Positions 25,363 to 35,850 of a DNA stretch of 64,000 nt are shown here, piece by piece. A program made the translations under genes and the position numbers. This DNA is from Vandiemenella viatica (taxonomy: Eukaryota > Arthropoda > Insecta > Orthoptera > Morabidae). The stretch lies in the NCBI GenBank assembly GCA_031002005.1, contig JARYHS010009186.1, positions 188,320,437 through 188,384,436 on the forward strand, written 5' to 3'. Numbering within the stretch: the first letter of the stretch is position 1; each line of letters opens with the position of its first letter. Under the pieces are notes generated by a model, which made no database searches, had not been told where the DNA came from, and saw only the letters and a program-made list of their open reading frames with translations.

Positions 25363-25409
25363 TTATCTAAGAGATTGAGGATGAGTGGACTTTTTTTACG
25401 CTATAAAAG
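25363..25409 (+). promoter_or_regulatory. Core promoter of gene 3: GATA site plus TATA box
   Basis: TTATCT at 25363-25368 and TATAAAAG at 25402-25409, 59 bp before the ATG. The leader motif TTATCGACTGCAGAG follows about 30 bp after the TATA box and matches the leaders of the other genes. Confidence 0.75.
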
Positions 25410-25460
25410 AGGCTGCGAGGAACAGGTAGTTATCGACTGCAGAGCGATCATTCTCTCAAG

Positions 25461-27694
25461 ATGTTGAAAGCCGTCGTGCTGCTCTGTCTCGTGGCCTCGA
25501 GCTTGGCCGGCACCGTCCGACCTCGCTTCGGAGTGGCCAAGCGGGTGAGGAACGGCCGCATCATCGGCGGTACCAACGCCAACATCGAGGACTACCCCTG
25601 GCAGATCTCGCTGCAGTACTTCGGCTCCCACAACTGTGGAGGATCCATCATCAGCTCCGACTGGGTGTTGACGGCTGCTCACTGCCTCGAAGGTTTCCTC
25701 ATCATTTCCCTGAGCGTCCGGTCTGGAACATCGACAAGTGGGAGCGGTGGAACCGTCAGTTCCATCACTACTGGCTACTACGACGGACTGTACAACCCTA
25801 ACACCATCGACTACGACATCGGAGTTGTTCAGGTGGGTTTCTATTTTACAGATATATATACTTAAAGGAACTAACTGCTATGTAATATTTGCAGTACAGA
25901 CGTATGGTGTTTGTATGCTAATTGCGTCATGTTTCAGCTACCTATATGATATATTAGTTTGAAAATCATTTTATCTCAATGAGTTACAACAAGTTGTTTC
26001 TTAACAAATTGTAAATGTCTAAAATGAAATATTTTATTTAAAAGTGAACCAGAAATTCGAACAACATTAAATTAATGATTAAGTTAAGATCGATGGAAAC
26101 AAAAGTCGTTTTCCTTACCGATAATGGCGTTAACAATTATTAGCAATTCGGTATTATTAGACCCTGTTATTATACTTGTCCATTATTCAAGGCCTGATAT
26201 TCCTTATTTTTCTTTCCCATACCTACCTACCTGAAGATTATTTCTCTCACCTTATTTCTCCTGTCATTACTATCCAAATATGTTGGTGAACTGAATATTT
26301 CACCGCAATTGTAAATAGTAGTGGGTATTCGCACTTTGCAAATAATTTCATTCTGAAATTTTTTGGTCTACCACGTCTGTCATCCGAATATATGTATAAA
26401 GTCCGTGGCAAGGAGCCGCGAAATAATTTTTGTTTTATTCTTTTCAATATTACATATCGGTTCTTTACAATTCTGACTCCACAAAGCACAATAGTACTCT
26501 ATACAAGACATACAAAAGCTTTATACACCACCTCATTAGCACGGAGATTAAGTTAAATGAAAACGTGTAGTTTGTTCGAAAAAAAAATGCCATTATGCTA
26601 TAATTTCGTAACAATGTTTCAAACAGCGTACAAACCTGCAGAAGAGATAGACGAACATCGTCATTTTAATGTGTTTTCAACAGTCTATACAAGTTTTACT
26701 AACTCATTACCAACCGAACCAATCTTTCTGTTATTCAAATAAAAGTTTTGTATCATATTAAGGTTTGCGTTACATTTCACCGTTCTATCACGTTTTTTTA
26801 ATCACGCCCATTCCAAACATCTCTTGTTCTTTGTTACCTTCTAATAACTTTTCTATTTTTGTCAGAGTGGTCTTTAAATATACCGATATTGATTTCTTCA
26901 CAAATCATTCCAATCGATCCGAGGCAGTCTGAAATCTGTAGTTCAAATCGCTATATAGATTTTAATTTCATAAAAATATTTTTCTATTCTTTTTGTTATC
27001 AGTCAACAATACAGAATCCCAGATGGTACTAAAATTGGTTTAAGCTTAAGTTTCTAGTAAAAACGATATCCGGAAATTAACTATGTTTGTATCGCAACGT
27101 CACTGGCACACTATAAGTAATTATTACTAATTTAACTCTAGCTACAGACCTTCTAACAGCAAATAAACTAGCTACACCTGTCGAAAATAGAAGGGAATTA
27201 GAAAGTATATTTATCCTGCAATACCGAATTTTACTGTGGTGTCCTGCAATGATTAACTGTTTTGCTTCTCCATCGGACAGGTGTCGACTCCGTTTGTGTT
27301 CAGTACGACCACACAAGCTGTGACTCTGCCTGCCTCCGGTACGGATCCAGCAGGAGGCACCGCCGTCACTGTCACCGGCTGGGGATACACTGAAACCGGT
27401 GGTAGTGTTCCCGTCAACCTGCAGCAGATCACCACTTCCATCGTCGACCGTAACGAATGTAACTCTCTGTACGCCGGCATCAACACTGTGACCGCCCGCA
27501 TGATCTGCGCCGGCAACCTCAGCACCACCAACGGAGGAGTCGTCTGCAGCGGCGACTCTGGCGGCCCTCTGGTCAGCGGCAGCACTCAGGTCGGCATCGT
27601 CTCCTGGGCAGTCGAAATCTGCGAAGCCTACCCCAGCGTCTTCTCCAACGTCGGAAACCTCCGCGACTGGATCACCGATGCCGCTGGCGTCTAA
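25461..27694 (+). CDS. Chymotrypsin-like serine protease (gene 3), intact
   Basis: Exon 1 is 25461-25832 (donor CAG|GTGGGT) and exon 2 is 27281-27694 (acceptor GGACAG), giving 261 residues. It is a secreted endopeptidase zymogen, probably a digestive enzyme of the midgut lumen. Signal peptide 1-16, propeptide 17-33 with a KR pair at 27-28, activation at R33|I34IGG, mature chain about 228 residues. The triad is His74 (TAAHC), Asp119 (DYDIG) and Ser217 (GDSGGP), with disulfides 59-75, 184-200 and 213-238. The S1 pocket has Val at 189, Ala at 216 and Ser at 226, which excludes trypsin specificity and suggests cleavage after hydrophobic or small residues. Codons are strongly biased to G or C at the third base, unlike the AT-rich flanks. 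This is the best reference copy for the cluster. Confidence 0.9.
25833..27280. other. Gene 3 intron
   Basis: A 1448-bp phase-0 GT-AG intron, homologous to the gene 2 intron. No insertion is recognised. Confidence 0.75.
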
Positions 27695-27743
27695 GTTGAT
27701 GGTTGTAAATTCATGTACATGTATTTTGAAACCTATTGACGCT

Positions 27744-27749
27744 AATAAA
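27744..27749 (+). terminator. Polyadenylation signal of gene 3
   Basis: AATAAA 50 bp after the stop codon. Confidence 0.6.
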
Positions 27750-29209
27750 GATTAATACTTCGAATTTCAAAACGAAAATGTGGCGTGTCTCATGTTCGTT
27801 ATTTACTTTACAGATATTATCAATTTGCATATGTTATAGTTGAAGGATTCGAAGGACAAACTGTAATAAATTGGAACAGTATTTTTTATCTACCGTCTGA
27901 AAATATCCTTCTGTTTAAGGGTTTAAAATAATAAGTGCAGTATTTCTATTTTCAGTTTTACTATGACATAGATCACCGGTTTTTATTATCAATGAAGAAT
28001 TCCTAAACTGCCACTCATTCAGTCTGATGTACACTGGAAAAGGGGTGGGGGAGGTACTCGTTTCTGAAACAAAGTTGTGCACTGTTAGTCGCTGACCACA
28101 TCATCTTCTCCGTTAGTACCAGAAACGAATGTTCATCTTTCGTAGTGAAATACTCTGTCTAATCTCTTCAATATGATAAAAATTTTTAGCTTTGAGTGTG
28201 ACTTTTTTAATTAATCATTCTGAAATATTATTTAAGGGCCCCTTTCCAAAATATGAAATTAAAGGGACAGAATCCTGCCTTACAACGAATAATTTAATAC
28301 GACTCAAATTTTTTCTAGCAATAGTAAAAACCTATTTAATTTAATATAGAACAAATTCACAGAAACCATTTACATGTATGATTAAATATCGGAGTTTTGG
28401 GTCAGAAGGGTGGTGATTTGATAATCGTCAGAACACTGTTCTACTGCTTATTCATCGAAGAATGGAAAGTAAAGTTGGGAGACTCAAAGTTGCAATTTTA
28501 ATCACGCCCACAGGTTCGCGCTGGGTTAATCACTTTGTCAGCGAAATATCAAACTGTTCGTCAGCAAGAATGGTACTTTGAAGCACCATCTCACAAATTA
28601 TAAATACAACCGTATTCTAAGTCAACTGTCACCTCCTTGTTCCCCACTGGCAACACGCTCTAGTGCTTACCCTAAGATGTCTGATTTTTTCGCATTTTCC
28701 ATCTCCTTCATCTCCCCCCCCCCCCTCTCTCGACGACATGGAACAGAAAAACATCGAGAAAGTCAAAGCGCGCGATGATATTGCCGTTCTGGTTGGCTTT
28801 TAGTTCAAAGAGAGTATCTGGTGGTCTTTAAGTGGCATCCTATTGGCTATCGCAAAAACAGTCTCCTTGCCAAAACATAAGAACAAAGCATTCCCCTCCT
28901 TCTCACTAATTGTGGCGAACACACTTCCCTTACTGCAAGTAAGGTAAATCCATCAAGATCACACCACTTCCCGCCTTCGGCCTGGCGACAAGTGGGCGCC
29001 AAGCGGTTTTTCCTTTAGGAGGTCCATCACTAAAAGTGCATTCACTTACTCAACTTTACCTTTAATATCAGTGTCCCTTCTAATAAAACGTGACGTTTGC
29101 GATCACCACAGTAGCTATAGGTCCACGAATCCACACATTCATGATTGATCATAACCTAATATAGAGCTTTCTGATGAAAATCGAGTGTATTCTAGTTTCT
29201 TATTGACAA
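27750..29209. other. Unit B downstream DNA, no gene seen
   Basis: Homologous to about 14926-16400 of unit A. It contains a C-rich run at about 28717-28729. Confidence 0.55.
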
Positions 29210-29545
29210 AATAAGGTAAACGCGTATGGTATTGTTGTCTGGAAGATCCCGAAGGATTGTTCGGCCGCCGCGTTACAGAGTTTCAATTAGCCGCTCATGC
29301 GCCTCTGTCATGGCTGCCCTACCCCGATAATCCTACCGGGGAAAGAGAACCTACAGCTTTACGTGGAAGCCGAACCACGGAGCGTCCTAGCGTGCTTCAC
29401 ATGAGCAAAGCAAAGCTCTGCCATAGGTGAAGGTCAGTTTTAGGGCTCGTAGAAATTCCAATCGACACCGGGATTCGAACCGGGGACCTCCCGCTCCGCA
29501 GTCATGCACCCTAACCAACTGAGCCACCAGACCGCTCTACTTACT
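29210..29545 (-). mobile_element. tRNA-derived SINE inserted in unit B
   Basis: On the minus strand the head reads as a tRNA-like promoter: A box TGGCTCAGTTGG and a perfect B box GGTTCGAATCC. Further on comes a body motif CCGTGGTTCGGCTTCCACGT...CTGTAGG shared with other elements in 30-33 kb. The acceptor stem does not pair and there is a long body, so this is a SINE and not a tRNA gene. Unit A lacks it, so it came after the duplication. TTATTGACAAAA and TTACTGACATTT may be diverged target duplications. Confidence 0.8.
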
Positions 29546-29828
29546 GACATTTGACTATACTTTGCAACTTTTACAATCGAAGGAAACAATTTCAATGCTT
29601 GAGAACATAATGAAAAGCGTTGTTGTTGGTTGACAGTAGCTGATACGATAACAAGATTAAGCACTAAAATAGAATCTGATTTCGTTGCCGATACTTACTT
29701 TTTTTTTTTAAGGCGTTTGTAACCAAAATACACTATGCTGCTAGATGGTCGTCTGATTTCGTGTGCAAAAGTGAAAGATGTAACAACTAAAGAAAATTCA
29801 GCTTACGTAGCAAAAAATTTAATCTTAT

Positions 29829-29930
29829 CTTATATATATAAAAATCTCGCGTCTCGTTGTTTGACCGAGATAAAATCCGAAACTACTTAACCGATTCTGA
29901 TGAAATTTGGCTTACTGTGTGTAATTTGGT
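29829..29930 (+). repeat. Repeat start of the 30-kb repeat nest
   Basis: It begins TATATATATAAAAATCTCGC and carries CCGATTCTGATGAAATTTGG. The second motif is a diverged form of the box CCGATCGTGATGACATTTGA that opens the units at 30.6, 31.1 and 31.6 kb. It sits directly at the right edge of duplication unit B. Confidence 0.55.
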
Positions 29931-30057
29931 CCATCTTAAAGGATGTGATAATTTGTATCTCAATTATTGACCTCAATATTTATTATTACAAATTAAATGT
30001 TTAGTAAATTTTTGTCATGGGACAAAGGCTTGTAATTATTTGTAGTGCGGTAAATTT

Positions 30058-30360
30058 GAGTGGTCAGGTGGTACAGCGGTTCAGGCTTCTGACTAGAGCT
30101 GGGAAGGTCTCTGGGTCGAGACCCGGCCTTGGTGGTGATTTTTATAGGCTGTTAACTTGGCCTTCACCTCTGGCGCAGCTTGTTGTGTAATGTTAAGTAC
30201 GCCAGTGCGGTACCGTGGTTCGTATTTCACGCTAAACTGTAGGTCCCCTGTACCCGGCAGAATTGGTGGGCTAGGTTAAGGTGGCTACGACAGGAACGGA
30301 ATGCGCAGCCAACACAAACCCTGTCACCAGGACATTGCGACAACACGAAATTATTATTAT
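30058..30360 (+). mobile_element. tRNA-derived SINE, plus strand
   Basis: A-box-like TGGTACAGCGGTT and B-box-like GGGTCGAGACCC, then the body motif CCGTGGTTCG..TTTCACG.TAAACTGTAGG and a (TTA)n end near 30350. It is the same family as the minus-strand copy at 29210-29545. Confidence 0.75.
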
Positions 30361-30578
30361 TATAGTTCAATAAGTTTCTAACAGACGGCGAAGTGTTAAT
30401 TTATCGACACAACAGTTGGTTAACTACGTTGGGTAACCATCCAGTAGATGGGGTTGTGTTTCGGTTTCTTTATGCTACAGTCTGTGACACGTCATATGTG
30501 TTTATGTTTAAGACATAACCGAGTTTCTTGAATATTTCGTGTATTATAATTTTTATAAGAGTGTTTTGTATCTATACC

Positions 30579-31113
30579 AATATAATAAATGCGAATGTAA
30601 CTCTATCTGTCTGTTACATTTCTTCGGCTAAACGTCTAATCCGATCGTGATGACATTTGACGAAGAGATGCAATTTGGCAGTAGGATGGACATAGCATAC
30701 TTTTTCTGTATAAATAATACATGTTGTCATATAATTTTGAAAAATTGCTGCATGGTGATAGACAGACGCGTAGGATGTGTATGTCTTTGTACTACAGCTG
30801 TACATAACGACCAGGTAGTTCAGGGGCTAAAGCGCTTGCCTACTGATCTTTGCAGCGTGGGCTCAGTTTCAATTCTCGGTGGAACCAAAGGTTTTTAAAA
30901 ATTGTTTGTGCTTGTATAAGTCACACCCGGAGCGTCGGTTGTTCGTATTGAGTGATAAGCTGTATAAACCACAAATTTAAGGGTGAAATGCGAAGGAAAT
31001 CGTAGGTAGTCTAGCAATGCAGTAGGTGTATATTGATCACGTTATATTGATCCCTCAGGGGTTGTTACTTTCGCAGTCAGTGTGTGTGTGATCTGCACTA
31101 ATCTTTTGTACTT
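30579..31113 (+). repeat. Tandem unit 1 of a ~520-bp repeat
   Basis: It begins ATAATAAATGCGAATGTAAC, then a CTGTCTGTTACATTTCTTCGG box. A tRNA-like SINE head follows at about 30797 (CAGGTAGTTCAGGGGCTAAA), and the unit ends with TTACTTTCGCAGTCAGTGTGTGTGTG. Confidence 0.7.
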
Positions 31114-31625
31114 ATACTAGAAACGCGAAAGTAAGTCTGCCTCTCTATCAGTTTGTTACGTTTCTTGGGCTAAACGGATAATCCTATCGTAATGAAATTT
31201 GACTAGTAGATGTTATTTGTCATTAGGATGGATATAGCATACATTTTATGCATAAATAATAAATGTTGTCATGTAATTTTGTAAAATTACTGAACGGCGA
31301 TAGACAGACACTTAGGATGTGTAAGTCTCTGTACTACCTGTTCACGTAGAGGTCTGGTAGCTCAGTGGTTAAAGCGCTAACATGCAGATGATTGAAACGT
31401 GGTCTCTCGTTCAAATTTCGGTGGAAACCAAGGTTTTTAAAAATTGTTTTTGATCGTATGAGTTACGCCTGGACTGTCGGTTGTTCGGATTTCATGTTAA
31501 ACTCTAGATAACATATATTAAGGGGTGCCATGCGAGGCAAATCGTAGGTAGTCTAGCAATGCGTTATATTGATCCCTCAGGGGTCGTTACTCTCGCAGTC
31601 ATTGTGTGTGTGATCTGCACTAATA
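31114..31625 (+). repeat. Tandem unit 2 of a ~520-bp repeat
   Basis: Same order as unit 1. It carries a clearer SINE head at about 31350 (CTGGTAGCTCAGTGGTTAAA, an A box; TCGTTCAAATT, a weak B box) and the body motif TCGGTTGTTCGGATTTCATG. Confidence 0.7.
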
Positions 31626-31910
31626 ATACTATAAATGCGGAAGTAAGTCTCTGTCTTTTTGTTACGTTTTGACGACTAAATGACTATACCAATATTGATG
31701 GAATTTGAAAAGGAAATACTTTGTATCTGTAGGAAGGCCACAGGAAACTTTTTTTTGGAATGAATAGTAGTTGTAGTCACAAAATTTTGAGAACTTGTCG
31801 AATTATGACAGAGAGACGGATGTGAGTGTTAGTCTGTTACGCCGATTGCTCAAGTTGTTTCTCTCGCACTTTATGTTAGTGTATGATTTGTTAATAAATT
31901 TAGTTTAGTA
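31626..31910 (+). repeat. Partial tandem unit 3 of the ~520-bp repeat
   Basis: It starts ACTATAAATGCGGAAGTAAG, lacks the SINE part, and ends in a diverged TTTCTCGCACTTTATGTTAG segment. Confidence 0.55.
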
Positions 31911-32270
31911 TAGATGTCGATTTTAACTGTACTGTTACTTTGTGTCTGCTTAAATGTTTCTGGCACCAGTTTATTTTGCCTTATTTTTTTAGATGCCTTG
32001 CGGCCGAAAACTGGTCTAAGGTATAGCTCTAGCAGAGCACGATCAGCTAAAGTTATTATAACCCAAGAATCGGATGCTCATGCTGAACAAGGAAGAAAAG
32101 ACCAAGCTGAAATAAAGCTGCCCTTAGTTAACACCCACCCCACCACATCCTCCCACCTTCATTTGTTTGAGACCAATCCTACGCTATCAACAACTTTCTA
32201 TATTCAATTCTGGCAACGAAATTCTTAAGCTACGCGTACGAAATCGTGGGTGTCAGCTATATATAATAAA
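31911..32270 (+). other. Short open frame after the tandem units, probably not a gene
   Basis: A frame at 31914-32228 starts with a signal-like hydrophobic stretch (ILTVLLLCVCLNVSG), but the rest is unrecognised and low in conserved character. It lies inside the repeat nest and may be part of a transposon. Confidence 0.25.
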
Positions 32271-32274
32271 AAAA

Positions 32275-32600
32275 CAGCGGTCTGGAAGTTCACTGGTTAA
32301 CGGGCTTACTTTCGAAAGTTCTGAGGCTTAGATTACGGTGGAAGTTGAAATTTTTAAGCGTGGTATTTGATCACATGAGGTACGCCAGATCCGTGGTTTG
32401 ATTCCACGTTGTACTGTAGGTCCCAGAGGAAAGGATGTTGCCGTGTTACCAGTGACACAATAGATTAGTACACCTTCGGGATAATTCAGTCAACCTTCGG
32501 GATGTGGAGTAAGTTAGAATTTTTAATTTGTTTACCAAACAGAAAAATATTGTCTGCATTTGGTTTGTAAAAAGAAACCACTCTTCTTCTTACACCATCC
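32275..32600 (+). mobile_element. SINE-like element, copy 1 of a diverged pair
   Basis: It contains the body motif CCGTGGTTTGATTCCACGTT followed by GTACTGTAGGTCCC, then GTGACACAATAGATTAGTAC and a CTGCATTTGGTTT end. The same order recurs at 32690-33000. Confidence 0.6.
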
Positions 32601-32689
32601 CCTCACCTTAGTCTTTGACAACGTTGTTCATGTTAACCCATAGTTTTTAATCCAACTTTGATAGTGCTTACCACTCGTATGCAACAAAA

Positions 32690-33000
32690 TGGTCTATTGC
32701 TGAATAGTTATCGTGATTACTTACGGAATTTTCTATATGAGGCCGCGGTTTAAAATCCAGGAGGAAGCAGGAATTTCAGGAGTTGCATTTGACTATCTGA
32801 GTGACTTCAGGAAGTTCCGTGGTATAGATTCCACATTAAACTGCAGGTCCCACTAGAAAGGAACTGACCGTCCTGCCTCTGACACAATGGGTTAGTACAC
32901 CTGCTTCGGGAGGATTCAACCAACTTTCGGGTTGTGGACTTGGTTAGTTTCTTTACTTTAAAGCAAAGAGAAAAATACTGTCTGCATTTGGTTTACAGAA
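32690..33000 (+). mobile_element. SINE-like element, copy 2 of a diverged pair
   Basis: It contains GTGGTATAGATTCCACATTA followed by CTGCAGGTCCC, then GACACAATGGGTTAGTACAC and CTGTCTGCATTTGGTTTAC. It lies in the same direction as copy 1. Confidence 0.6.
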
Positions 33001-33270
33001 ACCTAATCCCTCTCCTCCTTTACACTCCATAATTTTTGCAAATGTTGTTTATACAAACCCACTGTTTGTATCCGATTTCTGTGGTACTTTGCACACGTTT
33101 ACTTTAAAACGATGAGTAAAATATTTCCCACATTTGGTTTAAAAAATCCACCACTCACCCTTATGCAAAATTTACAATTGGATTCAGGATTTTTTTTACA
33201 AATTTCTCGAAAGTGGTAGAGAAAATAACAAAAGTGGATCCGGATATGCGTGATATACAGAGAGCCCTTA

Positions 33271-33704
33271 ACGTTTCCTGTCAAATGACGATGGACTGAA
33301 TCCGACAGGTAGGTTGCCGACCAAGAAATTCGAGTTTTTATCCGATCCTGAAGGAATTCTGCGCACAGATGTTTTAAAATAAATGAAAAATCATATTTAC
33401 ATTTAGTTTACAAAACTGTACTCGATCTTCCCCTTCTCCCTTCTTAATACTAATTTATACAAGCAACTTTTCCGTTTTTTGTGTCGGTAGAGAAACGTTT
33501 CCTGTCAAATGACGATGGACTGAATCCGACAGGTAGGTTGCCGACCAAGAAATTCGAGTTTTTATCCGATCCTGAAGGAATTCTGCGCACAGATGTTTTA
33601 AAATAAATGAAAAATCATATTTACATTTAGTTTACAAAACTGCACTCCCTTCTTAATACTAATTTATACAAGCAACTTTTCCGTTTTTTGTGTCGGTAGA
33701 GAAA
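33271..33704 (+). repeat. Near-identical 224-bp tandem duplication
   Basis: ACGTTTCCTGTCAAATGACG starts both copies (33271 and 33495). They are identical over nearly their whole length, except for a small deletion in copy 2 after AAACTG and one nearby substitution. This is a recent event or an assembly duplication. Confidence 0.9.
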
Positions 33705-34573
33705 TCTGCTAATGTGGATGTTGTTGGAGGATTAAATATTGGAACTTTCCTAAAAAAAAACAGCCTAGAAACGCTGTGGGTATCGATGTTTCTGTATGAG
33801 TGGAGACGATTGTGATGAACTTTATTATATCTTTGTGTGTGTGGGTGTGTGTAATGTATCGTGGGTATATAAGAATGAAAGAAGTAAGATGCCGAAAGCT
33901 CAGTGCCTGCATATTCAGACCACTCTTCCGAAAGACACCTAGGGGCTGCAAAATTTTGCGTTTCAAGCTATCGTAAAAATCACCATAATGCCATCACCCA
34001 TCGCGCTACAAACTGATTCTGATTCAGGACTTTTAGACGATGAGAAATTGTGCGCCACCCTTCGTCTATCCCGCCAACTAAATCCCGACATTGGAAACTT
34101 CTTCCACGATAGAAGCGCGAACAGGCTGTGCCACAATCACCTAAGCCAAAGAGGTGGGTAAATATGATAGTCCACAAAGAAAAAGAAATTCGCCAATCTT
34201 CCAATTCTGTCCACAGTAACACGTCGCAAAATTATTGAAGGACGAAGACGGCACGTGGAGAACCTCAGTAGCAGGAACGGAAAATACAGCATGTTTAATC
34301 AAAATTTGCGAGAGCTCCGTGATTTTCTAGAAATGCGAGCATTAATGAGTTTAGAAGTAGAATCTTAAATAGCTTCAAAGGCGAAATGTCTGGCAAGACT
34401 AGTAATTTGAACGTAAGTCCTATTCATCTGTTATAAACTGTGTTTTATCTTTTCGGACACGTAAATTCGTGTACTGCTATCCAGAAAATTTTTTGGTTCC
34501 ATGTCTTTCTGTAGGATGCGTTTTCAAGGTTTTATTGTTTCGCTCTGAATTCTTGAAATGCTACCGTTGATAA
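33705..34573. other. Spacer, no gene seen
   Basis: No recognisable coding motif or repeat. Confidence 0.45.
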
Positions 34574-34965
34574 GGGAGCGTGCATAAACCACGTAGCTAG
34601 ATTTTGGCCTCCTGTGAACCAATCCTCCCCCCCCCCACACGTAGCCCTACGTGGCTTTTGCCTCTACCCCCCTCCCCCCCCCCCACGTAGCACGTAGCTT
34701 TTTCCCCCTTTTGATTCCAGAAGAGATTTTGTACTGTTTTCTCATGACTATTGTAAATTACATACGGAGGTAATTAACTAAGTGTAATAAATATTCACAT
34801 GCTGTTGTGAGTTCTGTTCCTCATTTTAGCTGTGAAAAATGTTATGAAAGGAAAGATATGTGGCCTGGCTCAGAACCCCCCCTCCCCCCACGTAGCCCAG
34901 CTTAGCCTTCCAGCCAACCCCTCCCCCCCCCCCTGGACCAAGCCACGTAGTTGGTGTACGCTCCC
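34574..34965. mobile_element. C-rich MITE with terminal inverted repeats and TAA target duplication
   Basis: The ends GGGAGCGTGCATAAACCACG and GTAGTTGGTGTACGCTCCC are inverted copies. TAA flanks both sides (34571-34573 and 34966-34968). The inside holds long C runs and repeated CACGTAG/CTACGTG words. No coding sequence is present. Confidence 0.75.
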
Positions 34966-34972
34966 TAATTTC

Positions 34973-35850
34973 TTAGATTACATTGCAGCTCGAGTATCTC
35001 AAAGATAAAACATTTATATCGCATCGATTGTCTTTTGTCACGGCCTCTGTACGAGCATGGGTAGAATCTTTATGGCTTGGGCTCTGCGTTTCTTTTCCTA
35101 TTTCCTCTTCCTGTTCCTTCACCCTCCTGCTCTTCTTGTAAGGTTTATAACATTCTTCTCCTGTCACACCTAGTGGTGATTCTTGTAACTTTTTCTCCAA
35201 TTTATGTCTGATATATGAGTTGCTGTGTTCTTATTTCTCCTGCTCCCCCTTTTTTTTCTTTGATCCTTATCTCAGCCCAGTCCTTCGAAAGTTTAACCAC
35301 GTACTTTGTTCCAGTTTCCCCTTTCGTATTCCCATACTTTGCTGGTTGTTCTAATCATGTCCATTATAATCACATGCCCAGCAAATATTGATTTTTTTTT
35401 TTAGTTTGATTTCATCCGATATCGCCCTCATTTTCGGTAAAAATATTCCTTGAATTTTTACTCCCATCTTTCGCCACTTCGTTTTGGGCTCAATAACATC
35501 CTGAGGATTTTTCTCCCTTCTTTTCTAGTCGTTCTTCCGGTGCCGCCTCTCTGCAGCTCACAGTACCACGTTAGTCAATATTGTTCTGCTGTATCTGATA
35601 TTTGCGTTCGTTGATATATTATTTTTGCTATACACCTCGGTAATGGTGATGTGGGTTGTTCTCATCTTCTTTACCCTTCCTTTAATTTCATCACAGCTTC
35701 TGTTTCTTCCTTATATGTGTTCTGCCAGGTATCTAAACTTGTCTACCTTTTGCACAGACCTTCAAGAGTTTTTCCCAATTTCGAGTAATGTTTAGTGTCG
35801 TCGTCATCTTGAATGAACTCTTTGTCTGTTCACTTTTCAGTTCATGTATT
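34973..35850 (-). mobile_element. LINE ORF2 relic, antisense
   Basis: Read on the minus strand, this region shows the layout of a non-LTR retrotransposon C-terminal part. It includes a KKMRTTHITITEV segment and a run of acidic and basic residues around RREKNPQDVIEPKTKWRK, with several frame breaks. The exact family is unclear. Confidence 0.5.

Larger units (their letters stand above)
19645..29825 (+). repeat. Segmental duplication unit B (contains gene 3)
   Basis: Collinear copy of 3857-16790, shorter because it lacks the insertions of unit A. Its left edge abuts a SINE fragment and its right edge abuts the repeat that starts at 29829. Confidence 0.85.

Noticed and set aside
25833..25865. 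Extension of exon 1 of gene 3 into the intron (the open frame runs to 25865)
   Set aside because: The paralogues diverge right after CAG|GT, and exon 2 joins in frame at the splice site.
29440..29545. Possible tRNA gene on the minus strand with good A and B boxes
   Set aside because: The acceptor stem does not pair and the sequence continues into a SINE body shared with other copies.
30579..31910. Regular repeats that might be read as a CRISPR array
   Set aside because: Units of about 520 bp with SINE heads in animal DNA; no short direct repeats with unique spacers.
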